DNA of 64,000 nucleotides from contig JAECUM010003702.1 in NCBI GenBank assembly GCA_016617855.1, positions 19,534 to 83,533 on the forward strand, read 5' to 3'. Within the stretch, counting starts at the first letter, position 1. Each line of letters begins with the position of its first letter. Of the stretch, positions 1 through 12,318 are shown in pieces. This DNA comes from Megalonaias nervosa (lineage: Eukaryota; Mollusca; Bivalvia; Unionida; Unionidae). The translations under genes were made by a program, and so were the position numbers. Below the pieces are notes generated by a model. That model ran no database searches, was not told the origin of the DNA, and was given only the letters and a program-made list of their open reading frames with translations.

Positions 1-56
1 GTTTATGGGTGACATATTCCACCCAATAATTTTATTTTACACTGGCTTTGTGTACA

Positions 57-59
<3 letters not shown>

Positions 60-113
<54 letters not shown>

Positions 114-137
114 ACACATACACACACATATATATCT
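60..137. repeat. TG/TA/CA compound microsatellite
   Basis: A TG run passes into a long TA run and then CA repeats. A matching TA/CA tract sits on the other side of the adjacent MITE, so the MITE probably landed inside one TA-rich microsatellite. Confidence 0.95.
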
Positions 138-140
138 ATA

Positions 141-609
141 CAGTGGGGCCCCGGCTTACGAACCTAATCGGTTCCCGGACAACGTTCGTAACCCGGAACG
201 CGTTTACCCATAGGGTCCCATTGTTAAATTTTTAATCCGTTCCCGAGCCAAAAAAAATCGCCTAAAATCGCTGCTACATTAAAAAAAGGTGAAAATAGGA
301 GCACTCACACAACACATGCATAGCAATAAAACACAAAAACACTCAAAACCCACAAAAACAACACAAACATGACACAAAAATAAACACAAGAACACCACAG
401 ACCTCTTTTTCTCACCTTTTTTTTCACTCTATTTGAGTAGAGGCAGTTATATGTGAGCTTGTGTGCTCAAAATTTTGCGCGCAAGCGAATGGCAGTTCGG
501 TTTGTAACCCGAGTCACCGTTCATAACTTGAGTCATTTTTTGGGCCGGCCTGGCGTTCATAACCCAGATCGTTCGTAACCCAGGGCGTTCGTAAGCCGGG
601 GCCCCACTG
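141..609. mobile_element. Tc1/mariner-type (pogo/Tigger-like) MITE
   Basis: The termini are inverted repeats: CAGTGGGGCCCCGGCTTACG at the left end and its reverse complement at the right end. Each end is flanked by TA (139-140 and 610-611), the target duplication expected of Tc1/mariner elements. Inside the ends, short variants of TTCGTAACCC recur several times as subterminal repeats. There is no transposase ORF, so this is a non-autonomous copy of about 469 bp. Assignment to the pogo/Tigger group rests on resemblance of the CAGT...CTTACGAAC end to that group and is inference. Confidence 0.8.
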
Positions 610-611
610 TA

Positions 612-628
612 TGTATATATACATATAC

Positions 629-660
<32 letters not shown>

Positions 661-672
661 ACACACACAGAG
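612..672. repeat. TA/CA microsatellite
   Basis: TA repeats followed by a CA run, the right-hand half of the tract interrupted by the MITE. Confidence 0.9.
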
Positions 673-1310
673 TTTGGCATGTTTATTTGTCCAAAGAGCA
701 ACTCGAGCTCACTGATGACTAGTCACCCCTTTATATGGATCTGGTCTGCAAAAAAAGTCCTGACATAAGAGGGTTGAAGAGAAATTGGCTTTTGTAGCCT
801 TAAAAAGGCAGGTCAGTTTATAATCAAGTCCACTTACAATTGAGTATATACAGTAAATAGTTTTCAAGTGTAGAAGTTATTATTTACAGACAATAAATAC
901 CAGTATTACTGGACATTGTGATTATCCAAGAACAGATACGTAAATAATGAACACATTATGAAACCAAGATGCAGGTACAAATACTATATTTATCGAAGTT
1001 TATAGAATGCCATGAGATTTTGTTTCTCTGAGTTTTGCTTTTTCTCTGTGCATAGTAGCATTGTTTACAGATTTGATCTCTCACCATGAAGCCACATAAA
1101 TATATTTATATTATTAAATATTTAATCTGTCTGCTTTCTGAATGCATTTCCAAAGGAAAAATGATTGTCCCTTTTATAGAGTTCAATAATTAATGAGCAT
1201 AATAGGCATCCAGTTAATAAGCAAAACTGGCATCCAATCAAAATCAGAGACTTGACATTTCTTGGGAGATATTTATGATGTATATTTTTTCTTGGTCCCT
1301 TTAGCGACAA

Positions 1311-1336
1311 TCAGTAACCGAAATTTCGGTTGCTGA
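1311..1336. repeat. 26-bp near-perfect palindrome
   Basis: The arms TCAGtAACCGAAA and TTTCGGTTgCTGA are reverse complements with one mismatch and no loop. The function is unknown. It could be a dimeric factor site or a mutated foldback. Confidence 0.8.
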
Positions 1337-2689
1337 TATAAGTTGATTGCATGTTTTCCCAACTAAATTTAAGTATGAACTACTGGCTTTTGCAATGTTG
1401 TATGCTGTTTTAGGTGGAAGTGCCTGACGAAACTTTTCATGTACTTTTTTGATAAGGGCTATTCCTTTTAAAAAAATACATGGGACCCAGGGAAGTCACT
1501 TTTAAAGAGGGGTACTTACCCATAGATACAATTTAAAATTTTCTTTCCATTTTAATATGAACTCTTTGAAATCAAAGTTTCCTGGCATATATTTTTTTAA
1601 AAACTGCCTTCTCAGGGTACCGTGTATGTTTCAATGGAACAGCCCTCAATTATTTGAGATAACAGTTGTAAAGCTTTGTAAATTGTACAGTAATTTGCTC
1701 AGTGATGAAGTAATTATATTTTTGAAAAGTACAATGCTTTACTATATATTGTAACCAGAAATAATAGAGCTGTTGTTATTGGGAGACCACCTGTCATTAT
1801 TTCTTAGATTCTTAATACACACATTTTGTCATATAATAACCTCTGTTATGAGGTATCTTTTTTTTATATTGAACAAAATTTATTCCAAGATCATTCTCTA
1901 TGGAAATGTTCTAGAAATTTTTTTTTAGCAAAACCTTGAAAGTGTCATGTACTTCCTTTTATTGGATACTTGAAGTTATCAACTGCTCTAAAGCCTTCCT
2001 CATGATGGAGGTCATTAATTAGTTCTCTTGGTTTTTATCCTAAATTTGGTACTGCAACACTTTGTTTCTTTGTATCTGAGAAAAATTCAAGTACTTGCCA
2101 GATTTAAATCAGGTGTTTCAGTTAGACTTCATATTGCTCAAAACTTTTCAGTTATTATGTAATTAATTTTTTGAAAGTATGTACATTGTGGATTTTCAAA
2201 TTGAGCTGGAATAGGCTTCAATGCTAAAATCTCAGTGTTGTAATCGGTTACTCTTTTCCTGGAAAATTTTGAGCCATTGTTTTAAATCTGAACAGGTGTA
2301 GTGAATTTTTTTTCCTTTGGAACAATAAATTGTTGTGAGAAACAGATTGTAATTTTGCTGTACAGTCAAACCCACTTATCTTGACTATATCAGCGATATT
2401 GCTCTTGTAATCTTACATGTAAATAAATAAAGCTTTCAATATAGCTATTCTCTTTATCTGCCTTTGATTATCTATCTAAACATTGCAATTTGGTTTGCAT
2501 GCTTTCAGTTTAGTAAATAAGAGACAGTGGTTATCACTTTTTATATTCCTGCCACAAGGCAGAGTGTATTATGTTGTTTCAGCCTTCTGTCAGTTCCCTA
2601 TTTTTTTTTTTCTGCACAATAATTTGAGTTCTCCACCATCTGCCATTACCAAACTAAGTTGCTTGCATTTAGGATAAGGAAGATGCCTT

Positions 2690-3190
2690 TTAATGTCAGG
2701 TTAAAACAAAGGTCAAGGTCATTGAGATGGGACCAAACTTTGTGGATGGTTTGCACTTGTGGTAAGGATAAAGGTTTCTGATTTGGGAATCAAAAGCTCA
2801 ACAGTCAAGATAACTATGACTGAGAAAAATAGAAATGATTTCCATGGCGACTTGTGTTCTACCCTTTAGATGAGAACTAAATTTTAGATGACTTGAAATT
2901 GGAATAGGGCAAAGGCTTATTAATTTTGGGGGATCAAAAGCTCAAAAGTCAAGGATACTGTCTGAAAAACGGTTTCAGCACAAACCTTTAAGGTCTCAAC
3001 CATGGACTTTAAACAAAGTTAGTGGATAGCTCACACTTTGGGTAAGAAAGAAGCATGTTTATTTTGGGATTAAATGTCAAAATTACTGTGACTAAAAGAA
3101 TGGGTGTGTGTGTAATAACTTTAGTTCTGGATCGCGAACTTGGACCAAAGTTTGTGGATGGTAGCAGTGAAAGGATACGCCTGTGTTGTG
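2690..3190. repeat. Degenerate AAGGTCA-containing dispersed repeat
   Basis: Units of roughly 100 bp recur with phrases such as GGTCAAGGTCATTGAGA, GGGATCAAAAGCTCAA and TTTGTGGATGG. Related units occur at about 4,890-5,110, 5,230-5,380 and 62,640-63,020. No ORF is associated. The repeat class is not identified. Confidence 0.6.
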
Positions 3191-5989
3191 TATCGATATG
3201 ATTCAAATACACAGTCCATGATACGATATATTATTGAAACATAGTAACTTGATGGACTTTCCATCTTTAGAAGGTCTGTCAGGGGTAGGTGGAGCCCTTT
3301 TGTGTGATTTACTGGTTGTATTTCCAGTATGCATTTTACAGATGAGACATTTTTAGCATCTATTTGTATTTGTATGCCATACTCATCCCTGACAAAATAA
3401 CAAAAATATTTTAAAACAGACTTCCTGTTGTCAGTGATTTTTATTAAACATTTTAGGCCATTTGAGGCTGCTCCATTTGATCATATGCAGGACTTGCTTT
3501 TACACCGGACAGAGGTATTTTGATTAAACAAATATCTTGACTTCTTAATTTCATTTTTTTCATTCATATTTATTCAGTTTGTCTTAACCCTGATAGGAAT
3601 GTAGGATTTTGTAGTGCATGATCCCACAGGGCTAAATTGTTTGAGAAAAGAAATGAAAATTGCATTCTGCTTTTAAATTGTTGGTTTTTTTAATATAGAT
3701 TTGTATTCTGCCTTTTGTACATTTGCTGACAGGGTGATTGTCGGGCATGCCGTCTATTTTTGGCCATCCAGCATGTACATTGGACTCGTATTTAACTCCA
3801 TTTTCAGGCTCAAAATCACCCACTGGTATTTTCCATTAACACTTTTCCAGCTCCAGTAATCTGATATGCCAAAACTTCAAAAAAAATTATTGTGATCATA
3901 ATGATCACTGTCTGAAGAAGAACCACACTGGGAGTCAGCTATTTAGGGTTTTCTAGGTAGCCTGTGTTTTAAACATGCATTTGTAAACATTGATGCGTAG
4001 TTCAGACTATGACATAAGGCTTGTTTAGTTAACAACCATTCCTGTCAAGAAGAAGAGCTCAGATGTGTAAATAGTTGCATACCAGAAAAACAGATGTTGT
4101 GACAAGCGCTACATGTACTGGTGTGACTAGTGTTGTGTAAATCACTTTGAAGGTGAATGGTTAAATAAAATTGTATACAGCGCTAAGTACATTTTTATTT
4201 GTGGGAGTTTTCATGCGTCTAGTCTCCAGTTGCACAAATGCGTGCAAATTTTGTGATTTGCGTACCCAAGCAGCATTTCTGTTTACATATTTTGCAGAAC
4301 AATTAATGACCAACTTTTGCACCAAGTTGCTGATACTTCCTGTTTGTTACACAGCGAATAAGCTACCTTAAATGCCGATTGGTCATTATTGTTTACCCAG
4401 GACTGGAACAAATAACCAGTGAGAATTCAGTAGTGTAGCTTTCAAATTCAAAGTAGGCAAGATACAGATCAACAAAGGAACTTCATGTAAAAACTAAATA
4501 ATGAGTAAAGGACTTGATTTACCTGTGGAACACATACGGAATGTCTCCTTTATGCTGGACAAGCTGTTGGGATAAAATAATTAGCATGGTACTGGTGGTG
4601 GTGGGGAAATAGTATGAATCGTGTCATTTTGTGTTAATTTTGTTGAAGGTAAGTTAATGTTATCAAGTCTTTTTTGTTTTTCGTACAAAAGTGATTGCCT
4701 GTGCCTGCAAGAGCTGTCTCAGATAAATTCTGAATTTAAAGAACATGAAGGCAAGCGACTAATAATTATTGACAACTGCTGATGATTAAAATAACTTGCA
4801 TATGGTAAGTTTCATTTTGTATCAATTACCCACGTCCTGTATCATCATGTGTATCAGTACAAATTATTGATACATCAATGAATCCTTTTGCCCCTAGTGG
4901 ATGGCTTGCAATTGAGTAATAAAGAAACATTAGATTTAGGGGTTTAATGATCAGAAGTCAAGGTTATGGCAAGTCTTGTAGGAAAATGGAAGTCTGCACT
5001 GCAAGTTTATTTCAAAAAAACATACTTGGCTGAAAGATCACGGTCATTGAGATCAATAGTACCGTACAAGTACCTACATAGAGGACTATGCAGCAACAAC
5101 TTAAAAGGTTTTGTTTTTGTGTTCATGTTTTTTAAAGTCCTGTAGATCATAACCTTCCTTACCACCTCCACCTACCCCCCATAGACATTGCCATGTTCTA
5201 TCACTGATGGAGGTGGGGTGCTGATGGTATTACTAAGTTTGCCCATGTATCTTAATTTCAGTTTGTCAGAGATTTAGATTTGAAGGACTTGGTCCAAATT
5301 TTGTATGGTATTGAAGTATCAGGAGAACATTGGGGCTTTGTATCTTCAACACCAGTTTGGACAGATCTTTACATTGGATTTTGTAATCTGTTTAGCAGGA
5401 AACGTCTGATATATTCTTGATGTGAATATCGTTTTATAGACTATGATGTGTATTGTATGAATTTTGTCTCATCTTTTACAGCTTTGGACAGAGTTATGTC
5501 CCTTGTCAATCTGCTTCATATCTTTAAATAGGATGTTGTTTGTGTTGAATCCTTGAAGGAGTTGGACTTTGTGCCTTTTGTGTCGTCTCGAAGACATTCA
5601 TGGACCTGAATACCTATCTTAACTAACTTTGAGTTTTGCTGTTTAAGGCACTAAAGAGCCGATCATAGCAGGCAGTGTACCTTTTGGATGAATCAATTGG
5701 TTATTTGTTATCTTTGAGGGTTCTTGCTCATCTCAGGCAAAAGTAGGTCACATTGACACTTAAGAGATTACATAAAGGAAAGGTGCACTCACATGATCTC
5801 AACATTACACAATGCAGTTGTGTTGAAATTTAGTCGATGTATTAAATTATGAAAGCCCTAAATTTCAACACATTTGCCAGATCCTGAAGTGATCCACTCA
5901 AAAATTACTAACAATTACTTAAAAATTAGTGTTACTCAGAATGAGTCAAATCTAAGTAATGTTAGCAATAAAGTTTGTCAAATGAAAGA

Positions 5990-6632
5990 GCAATTATAAG
6001 TAATTGCTAGTGCAAGTAATGGTGAGTAAAAGTAATGCCGACTAAAAATAATGCTAAGTAAAAGTAATGCAGAGTAAATGTAATGCTAAATAAAAGTAAT
6101 GCTGAGTAAAAGTGAGTCAAAGTAATGCTACGTAAAAGTAACTGAGTAAAAGTAATGCTAAGTAAAAGCAATTGAGTAAAAGTAATGTGGAGCAAAAGAA
6201 ATGCCAAGTAAAAGTAATTGAGTAAAAGTAATGCAAAGCAAAAGTAATGCTGAGTAAAAGTAATGCTAAGTAAAAGTAATTGAGTAAAAGCAATGCTAAG
6301 TAAAATTAATTGAATAAAGGTAATTGAGTAAAAGCAATGCTAAGTAAAAGTAATGCTGAGTAAAAGTAATGCTAAGTAAAAGTAATGCTAAGTAATTGAG
6401 TAAAAGTAATGCTAAGTAAAAGTAATTGAGTAAAAGTAATGCTAAGTAAAAGTAATTGAATAAAGGTAATTGAGTAAAAGCAATGCTGAGTAAAAGTAAT
6501 GGTGAGTAAAAGTAATGCTAAGTAAAGTAAGTAAAAGTAATGCTGAGTAAAAGTTATGCTAAGTAAAAGTAAGTAAAAGTAATGCTAAGTAAAAGTAATG
6601 CCGAGTAAAAGAAAACGAAGTAAAAGACAACA
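5990..6632. repeat. AGTAAAAGTAATGCT minisatellite
   Basis: Tandem units of 14-17 bp built from AGTAAAAGTAATGCTA and GAGTAAAAGTAATTG run for about 640 bp, with shifting higher-order order. The minus-strand open frame across it simply translates the repeat and is not a gene. Confidence 0.9.
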
Positions 6633-7649
6633 ACAAAATATTTTACTTGGTAGTTATTTTACTAAGTAAAATAGTATTAAATAACTCCCAGTTGAAAAAA
6701 GTCATTGTTTTGCTTATGGTGTGATCACGTGTGTTGATTCAATACAGTCTGTTCTTGTAGCAAATTGAATCGTAAATCGTGGGCAAAAAGTGAATCGTGT
6801 AAAATAATATTTGGAGATGATAATGATCAGCCCAATTTGGAATATTGATGATCTGTTGACGATCTTTTCACAGGTCTGGAATTTAACATAATTTCTCTAT
6901 AGCTAGAAGAACAAGTGGACTTTGAATTTTTACTAGTCCTGCTGAATCTTCACTTGTCCTTATCACAAACAGTGTCAGACAGATATTGAGATTTACTTGC
7001 CATTGTTGAAATTGTAAAAACTACTAGTCGGACAGGAAATTTGCTTGGCTTAAGCTAGCTAACTACAGCTAATTTCAAGGAGCCTTGTTTCATTTCCTTA
7101 CTTTGTAATTCTATCAATTCATTTAATGCAGAGAAAGGTTAATATGGGGTGTTATTACTATAGAGAAAATCCTTAGTATAGTTGAATATCATGCATTGTA
7201 TGTTTGTACAAATTACCAAGATCATAGAGTAAAATGTTTAGATACACTTTGCAATGCTGACAATCTTTAGAACAATTTTAGAGGTTTAAACAATCACAAA
7301 AATGATTTATTATTTAGTGTTGCATTGCTTTTATATACAAATCTTTATGGTCGGCAAGATATTGTATCTAATGTCTGACATTTTCGTTAAAAGACATTTA
7401 CTAGACTCCATGCAGTCATTTAAATTATGCTTCATTTATGCTGGAATCAACTTGTAGCACACCAACAGAATAGGTAGCAAGCATCGTGTCAGTACCCGTT
7501 TCCTGCTAATGCATTACCATGCTGTAACAATGCTATACATCAATATTGCAATATACACAGAGTATAGCTTTCCACCATAATGACATTTAACAGTGAACAA
7601 GTCCAATGAGTTCGAAAACAGTCTTATGATTAGCGCTACAAACACGTGT
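6633..7649. other. Gene-free stretch
   Basis: No coding ORF, RNA gene or clear repeat was recognised between the minisatellite and the SINE. Confidence 0.6.
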
Positions 7650-7985
7650 TTTTATGTGTGTGTGCGTGTGTGTGATTTGGATTTTTAACGTAGCTTTAAC
7701 AATGTTTTAGTCATATCGCTACGATGTCTGCAGTGTGTCAGTTTATAGTGACGTCTAGCACTGGGGCATCATGCCGCAGACGTGTAGCATCATGTACCAC
7801 CCAGTCACATTATCCTGACGCCAGGTCGACCAGTCCTAACACAAACGTCTTAATGCTGAGCTCCAAGCGAGGCAGCTGTTAGTACCATTTTTATAAGTCT
7901 TTGGTATGACTCGGCTGGTGTTCGAAGACGTGGCCTCTCGCATCCAAGGCGGACGCTCTACCACTTAGGCTACTGGAGCGGTCTT
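7650..7985 (-). mobile_element. tRNA-derived SINE, copy 1
   Basis: Read on the minus strand, a tRNA-like head lies at the right end: an A-box-like GTAGCCTAAGTGGTAGAG (about 7,957-7,974) and a B-box-like stretch near 7,919-7,931. It is followed by a body shared with copies at about 60,505-60,785 and 61,397-61,720, and a (CA)n tail. The shared body includes the reverse complement of ATTTTTATAAGTCTTTGGT. Polymerase III would have transcribed it, and mobilisation needs a partner LINE. Confidence 0.85.
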
Positions 7986-8311
7986 TTTATTTTCGTAATG
8001 TGCAAAACGCTGGTAGATAATACAGAAACTGCATGCACTTCCAGTGCCACAATTGCTTGGGATGTACCTTTATTGTACAGATGCACCCTTTCACACCATG
8101 ATCGTTTCGCAGGCTTTAGCTTTGCTCCTCATTAATTCATGCAGTTCACTAGGGACTTTTAAATGTATGAATATATGAATACAAATTTATGATTGTTTGA
8201 AATTGTATTTATCATAATTGCTTGAAACAGTATTTATCAAAGTTAAACAGTCATAAAGTTGTACAGTACATCAGTATTTGAAAATTAACCCTTTTTTCAT
8301 GTTCCAATACA

Positions 8312-9600
8312 GAAAAATAAAATCTACCTTGACGTTGTAATTGTAGATTCTACACCAGTAAAACAGCATCCGTACAGAATAAATTGTCAAACAGGAATGT
8401 TTGAAAAAAGAAATTCAGTATTTGCTGGAGAATGATTTCATAGAACCAAGTAAACGTAACTGGAGTTTACAATGTATTCTAATGCCCAAACTAGATAATA
8501 ATTTCAGTATGTGCACCGACTACAGAAAAGTAAATATTGTCAGCCACCAAAACAGATTAATTTCTAATGCCAAAAATCGATGACTGCATTGATAAAATTG
8601 GAAACGCAAAATATGTTACCAAGTTTGACCTTGTGAAAGGATTCTGGCAAATGCCACTGACGGAAAGAAGAAAGTAAATTTTAGCAGTCTCAACTCTCAG
8701 ATGGACTTGTCAAAATAAAGTAATTTTTTTGTATGAATGGGTCGCCTTCAAATTTCCATCGTTTAATGAACTTGATAATATCTGGTCTAGATAATTGTGA
8801 CGCTCACATCGATGTCAGCATCATTTTTAACGACACCTGAAAAGATCTCTTGGAAACCATTCTGAAATTCTTTGATCGACTCTGTGATGCAAAGTTAACA
8901 ATTAATTTAGGCAAAGGGAGATTTGTCGAGGTTGTGTTACATTTTTAGGACATTGTGTGACACGGTCGTTAGACTTATAGAAATTAAAGTCAAGGCTATC
9001 TCTAAATTCACAGTTCCTATCAATAACAAGCAACTAATGCTATTTTTGGGTTTGGCTTGATATTGTAGGAAATTTTGTTCGAATTTTTCCAAAAGTGCTG
9101 AACCCCTGACCAATTTATTGAGTAAGAAAACCCAGTTTCTTTGGTCTGACCAATGTTGGTAGTCTTTTGATAAATGAAAGGCCCTACATAAGAGTGTGCC
9201 ATTTTCGACTCCAGATTTCAATCATTGAAACTGTTGATACAAATGATGTAGGAGTTGAAGAAGCATTGATTCAAGAAGACAAGAATGGTGTAGATCTGAA
9301 ACAAATAAAACAAGCACCAAAAATATTCCACAATTGAGAAGTAATGTTTGGCTTTTATATTGGCTTTGCAACAAACTGAAGTGTGTATTAATGCAGCTCC
9401 TTCTCTGATTACTGTATTCAGTGACCTCTTCCCCCTAACTTTCATTAACAACATGAAAGAGAAAAATCAGTTTGTTATGGTTGAGTTTGATATTACAGGA
9501 ATACAATATTGACATCGGGCAGATCAAGGGAAAAATGATCTAACTGCTTCATGTTTATTTTGTGTCATTCATAAGATTTCGTCTTATTTAATTTTTAGTC
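8312..9600 (+). pseudogene. Ty3/Gypsy pol remnant (reverse transcriptase and RNase H)
   Basis: Broken frames encode in order a Gypsy-type entry motif (TPVKQHPYR, near 8,350), MCTDYRKVN (about 8,509), the RT motif KFDLVKGFWQMPL (about 8,621-8,661), and a mutated active-site region near 8,796 where the expected YxDD reads HIDV. An RNase H end with the motif IKGKNDL follows near 9,515-9,530. Many stops and frameshifts interrupt it. The gag, protease and integrase regions are missing, and the remnant runs directly into an LTR. It is a dead internal fragment of an LTR retrotransposon on the plus strand. Confidence 0.85.
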
Positions 9601-9733
9601 ATATGCATATTTGACTAATATAAAATAAAGCTTTGCTGTATAAATATTTCGTTTTCTTTATGAAGTGGGCTGTTGTGTATATTTAATTTGTATTGTGTAT
9701 TGTCTGTTCTCCATGATTATATGCTATGTATAT

Positions 9734-10346
9734 TGTTATGAAGGGGGTGGTTGGTTATCAATGTCTAGAGGATGATTAACCTCGGTGTTGTAGCCCTGGT
9801 CAAATGAATAATAAAAATATGAAATTAATGGATGAAATAAAGGGAGACCTGTTCTTCATTCAGGCCTAGATTCTTTAATCCGTCCGGGATCCTTTCTATT
9901 CACTGTGGAATCTTTCTATCCCACGTTCTCAAGTTCTGTCGTTCAGACGTGGAAGTTCTGAAGTGGACGTGAAAGCTATTTCCTTTGTCCTCTTTCCCCC
10001 TTTATAGAATCGTCTCTCAAGACTTCCAATACAAATTCCTTGGACCATTTTATGAGCAAAATAATCGCTATTCTTCTAGGAGATAAGACTCCGCCTCTTG
10101 CGCTGACGAATTTTGCTGGTAATACATTATAAAACTGGCAACTTCGCATGGAAACACACCCCCAATTGTTAACTTAGCCAATCAGGATTTTAGATTTATT
10201 TAACCGCCATGATTAACACACATTTATCAAAGGTTTCACATCCTTCCCGCTTTCCTTAATAAACCGATCTCTGCAAAATTTCAACTTTTGATGAATTATT
10301 TGTTGATATTTACAAAACTTGTTATTTTTCGCTCTTTCCTGTTACA
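9734..10346 (+). mobile_element. 3' LTR of the Gypsy remnant
   Basis: The sequence runs from TGTTATGAAGGGGG to CTCTTTCCTGTTACA, so it has TG...CA ends, and it directly follows the pol remnant. Its last 90 bp (GAATTATTTGTTGA...CTTGTT...CTTTCCTGTTACA) resemble the right ends of the repeats at 47,571, 51,026 and 59,251, suggesting one LTR superfamily. No 5' partner LTR was found in the window. Confidence 0.65.
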
Positions 10347-10367
10347 TAGTTTAAGACCATAGAGTCG

Positions 10368-10371
<4 letters not shown>

Positions 10372-10422
<51 letters not shown>

Positions 10423-10462
10423 GTTACATAAGTTGGTTGTTGGTTATATATATATATATTAT
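10372..10462. repeat. AT microsatellite
   Basis: Two AT runs (10,372-10,423 and about 10,444-10,462), separated by TTACATAAGTTGGTTG. Confidence 0.95.
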
Positions 10463-11510
10463 ATACGAGGGAGGACACATCTCTTCTTGTGCGACCTTTT
10501 TAAGAATCAACGCCGAGTTTTCAAGCTACACTTTGTAAAGCATAATAAATTTGATAACGATGGTTAGCTCAGTTTTCAACTTTGTATGTCTGCACACAGT
10601 TGGACTTACTATCACATCTTTAGGATGCAAGGGACAGATTTAATGGCACATCGACCATCCTAAGGAGAATGTATTGTTTGCAAAACTGCATCCATTTTAT
10701 CACCAAAAAAATAAATCCTCTTGAAATGGCAACAATCGCTAAAAATGAAACCCTCCTGAAATTTCAATAAAATCCTCGAAGATATTTTCTAACTTTAGTT
10801 CATTTATGAGAAACTATCTTTGATATAATTAGCAACTGTGATAAAGTAGTATCACCCGTGTTGTCACATTGCATCTGCATGGACTCCATGTCCACTTGTC
10901 TTGCAGCATTTGTAACTTACGGCTTAATGGGTTACCATTGTCTAAATCATGTGCCATTGTTTAATTGCTTCAAGTTTATTGAATATCCACGTGTGTGATA
11001 ATGTAAATTTTTTTAAACCAAGTAATGGCCAATCATTTCAGTGTATTAAAATTAAATTCGCGCTTGCCCAGTCACCCGTGGACCCAAACTATGTTTCTCA
11101 GGTCGAATTAGTTCACCGGTTGATGCGGCCAAAATTGTTTCATAGGTATTAAAATATAAATGTCATGTCAAAAGATTAGTTAAACGTTTTATCAGTTTAA
11201 GGGGATGAAAGTCAGTATTGAACACGTCTGAATAACTCTTGCATTTTAATTATTAAAAGTTTATATTTGTTTAACTGGACACATTTTCTTCATATATAGC
11301 AATAAATCTCAAATTATCACGTTAGAATGTCTCGTATTCATGCAAATAGTTTGGATAAAAGACCATTCATTAACAGAGGTGAAATTTAACAGATTTAGAA
11401 AGTAACATGTAATCTGCATTTACTTTATCCCAAGAGATCAAGTCCAAAATGGCAACATTAGCATGTAACACCAGTTTCTCTAGTCGAAATTACCTTAAAG
11501 GTAATGAGCA
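10463..11510. other. Gene-free flank left of the Polinton
   Basis: No coding ORF, RNA gene or clear repeat recognised. Confidence 0.55.
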
Positions 11511-11517
11511 GTTGTGT
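11511..11517. repeat. Target-site duplication, left copy (GTTGTGT)
   Basis: GTTGTGT immediately precedes the left TIR and recurs immediately after the right TIR at 28,089. Polintons normally make 6-bp duplications. Here 6 or 7 bp match, depending on where the slightly different TIR tips are cut. Confidence 0.8.
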
Positions 11518-11770
11518 AGCAGCAGAGAGGCTGAACCCAACAACTTTTTTAGAGGGCTCCGTTTGCAAAAATAAAGGTTCCTACGAAGACTGAAAAATAA
11601 GGTCAATAATCGTAAACCGAAGCCGTTAACCGATTATATTTCCATGCAACGGGAAACAGATCCAATTAGCTTTTTTTGTTACCCCGCGCTGACGTATTTT
11701 TTTCAAATTTTAGGCGTGTTCGTTTGGGACACGCACACGCACTCATTGTCGTTCAGCCTCTCTGCTGCTG
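11518..11770 (+). repeat. Left terminal inverted repeat of the Polinton
   Basis: Hand alignment with the reverse complement of 27,836-28,088 shows about five substitutions and two homopolymer-length differences in 253 bp. The repeat starts AGCAGCAGAGAGGCTGAAC and ends with the inverse, GTTCAGCCTCTCTGCTGCTG, so it is itself bounded by a short inverted repeat. Confidence 0.95.
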
Positions 11771-11775
11771 TAGTG

Positions 11776-12318
11776 TCAACCAAAAATTTTATCGAGACCA
11801 ACACGATACCTTGACCTAGGATCATATAAATTTATCGTGATAAATCCAAACGGGGAAGCTTGAGCTTGTGCAAAGAAGTTTTTGAATTTAATCATGTCCA
11901 TATCCCCTGAACACCAAGTTTGATGAATGTTTCGTAACGTATGTGTATCGACTCCGTTAAACACAATATTACAGTTATCTCTGATTACTTTTGGTATTTG
12001 TGTATACTGCTGGGTAACATAAATCACATCTGTGTTTTTATGTCTACCTCGTGAGAATATCCTAGCTGAGTTTGTCTGTCCAGGATAACATCATCGTATA
12101 CTACGAGATTATTAATAAGTCCATCGAGATCATCCACAGATGGAGCTTCATCAATATCAGTGAAAAAATCGATAACATCATTACCATCTTCATGCAACAA
12201 CGCTGCGTTTTCACTAAAATCTTTAAGTACTTCATAATATTGTTGATCATCTACAGATGGTGCCACTAAATACAACTTATCGTGTTTTACCAGACCCAGA
12301 TTGTCCAATTATTATCAT
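11776..12318 (-). pseudogene. A32/FtsK-HerA-type genome-packaging ATPase, broken
   Basis: This family pumps viral DNA into preformed capsids using ATP hydrolysis. The likely start is the ATG at 12,318-12,316. Four codons later comes a Walker A motif, GQSGSGKT (12,306-12,283), and that frame stops immediately after it. A second frame carries the Walker B-like VVYDDV (about 12,101-12,084), and a third carries YVTQQYTQIPKVIRDN and the C-terminus. At least two frameshifts therefore separate the conserved blocks, one after Walker A and one near 12,040-12,060. Length would be about 180 residues, short but in the range of Polinton ATPases. It is the only minus-strand gene at the left end, starts divergently from the DUF5679-PLA2 gene 92 bp away, and stops 5 bp inside the left TIR. 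Confidence 0.8.

Larger units (their letters stand above)
673..5989. other. Gene-free stretch, AT-rich, with dispersed repeats
   Basis: No ORF here has coding character or a recognisable domain. Apart from the palindrome at 1,311 and the AAGGTCA-rich repeats near 2,690-3,190 and 4,890-5,380, I see only AT-rich intergenic or intronic sequence. Confidence 0.6.

Noticed and set aside
5..235. 76-codon open frame across TA repeats
   Set aside because: It translates a microsatellite (Tyr/Ile repeats) and the MITE end. The same applies to 447-701, 51,871-52,077, 58,302-58,529 and 58,320-58,550.
6007..6207. Minus-strand frame of 66 codons
   Set aside because: It is a repetitive translation of the AGTAAAAGTAATG minisatellite.
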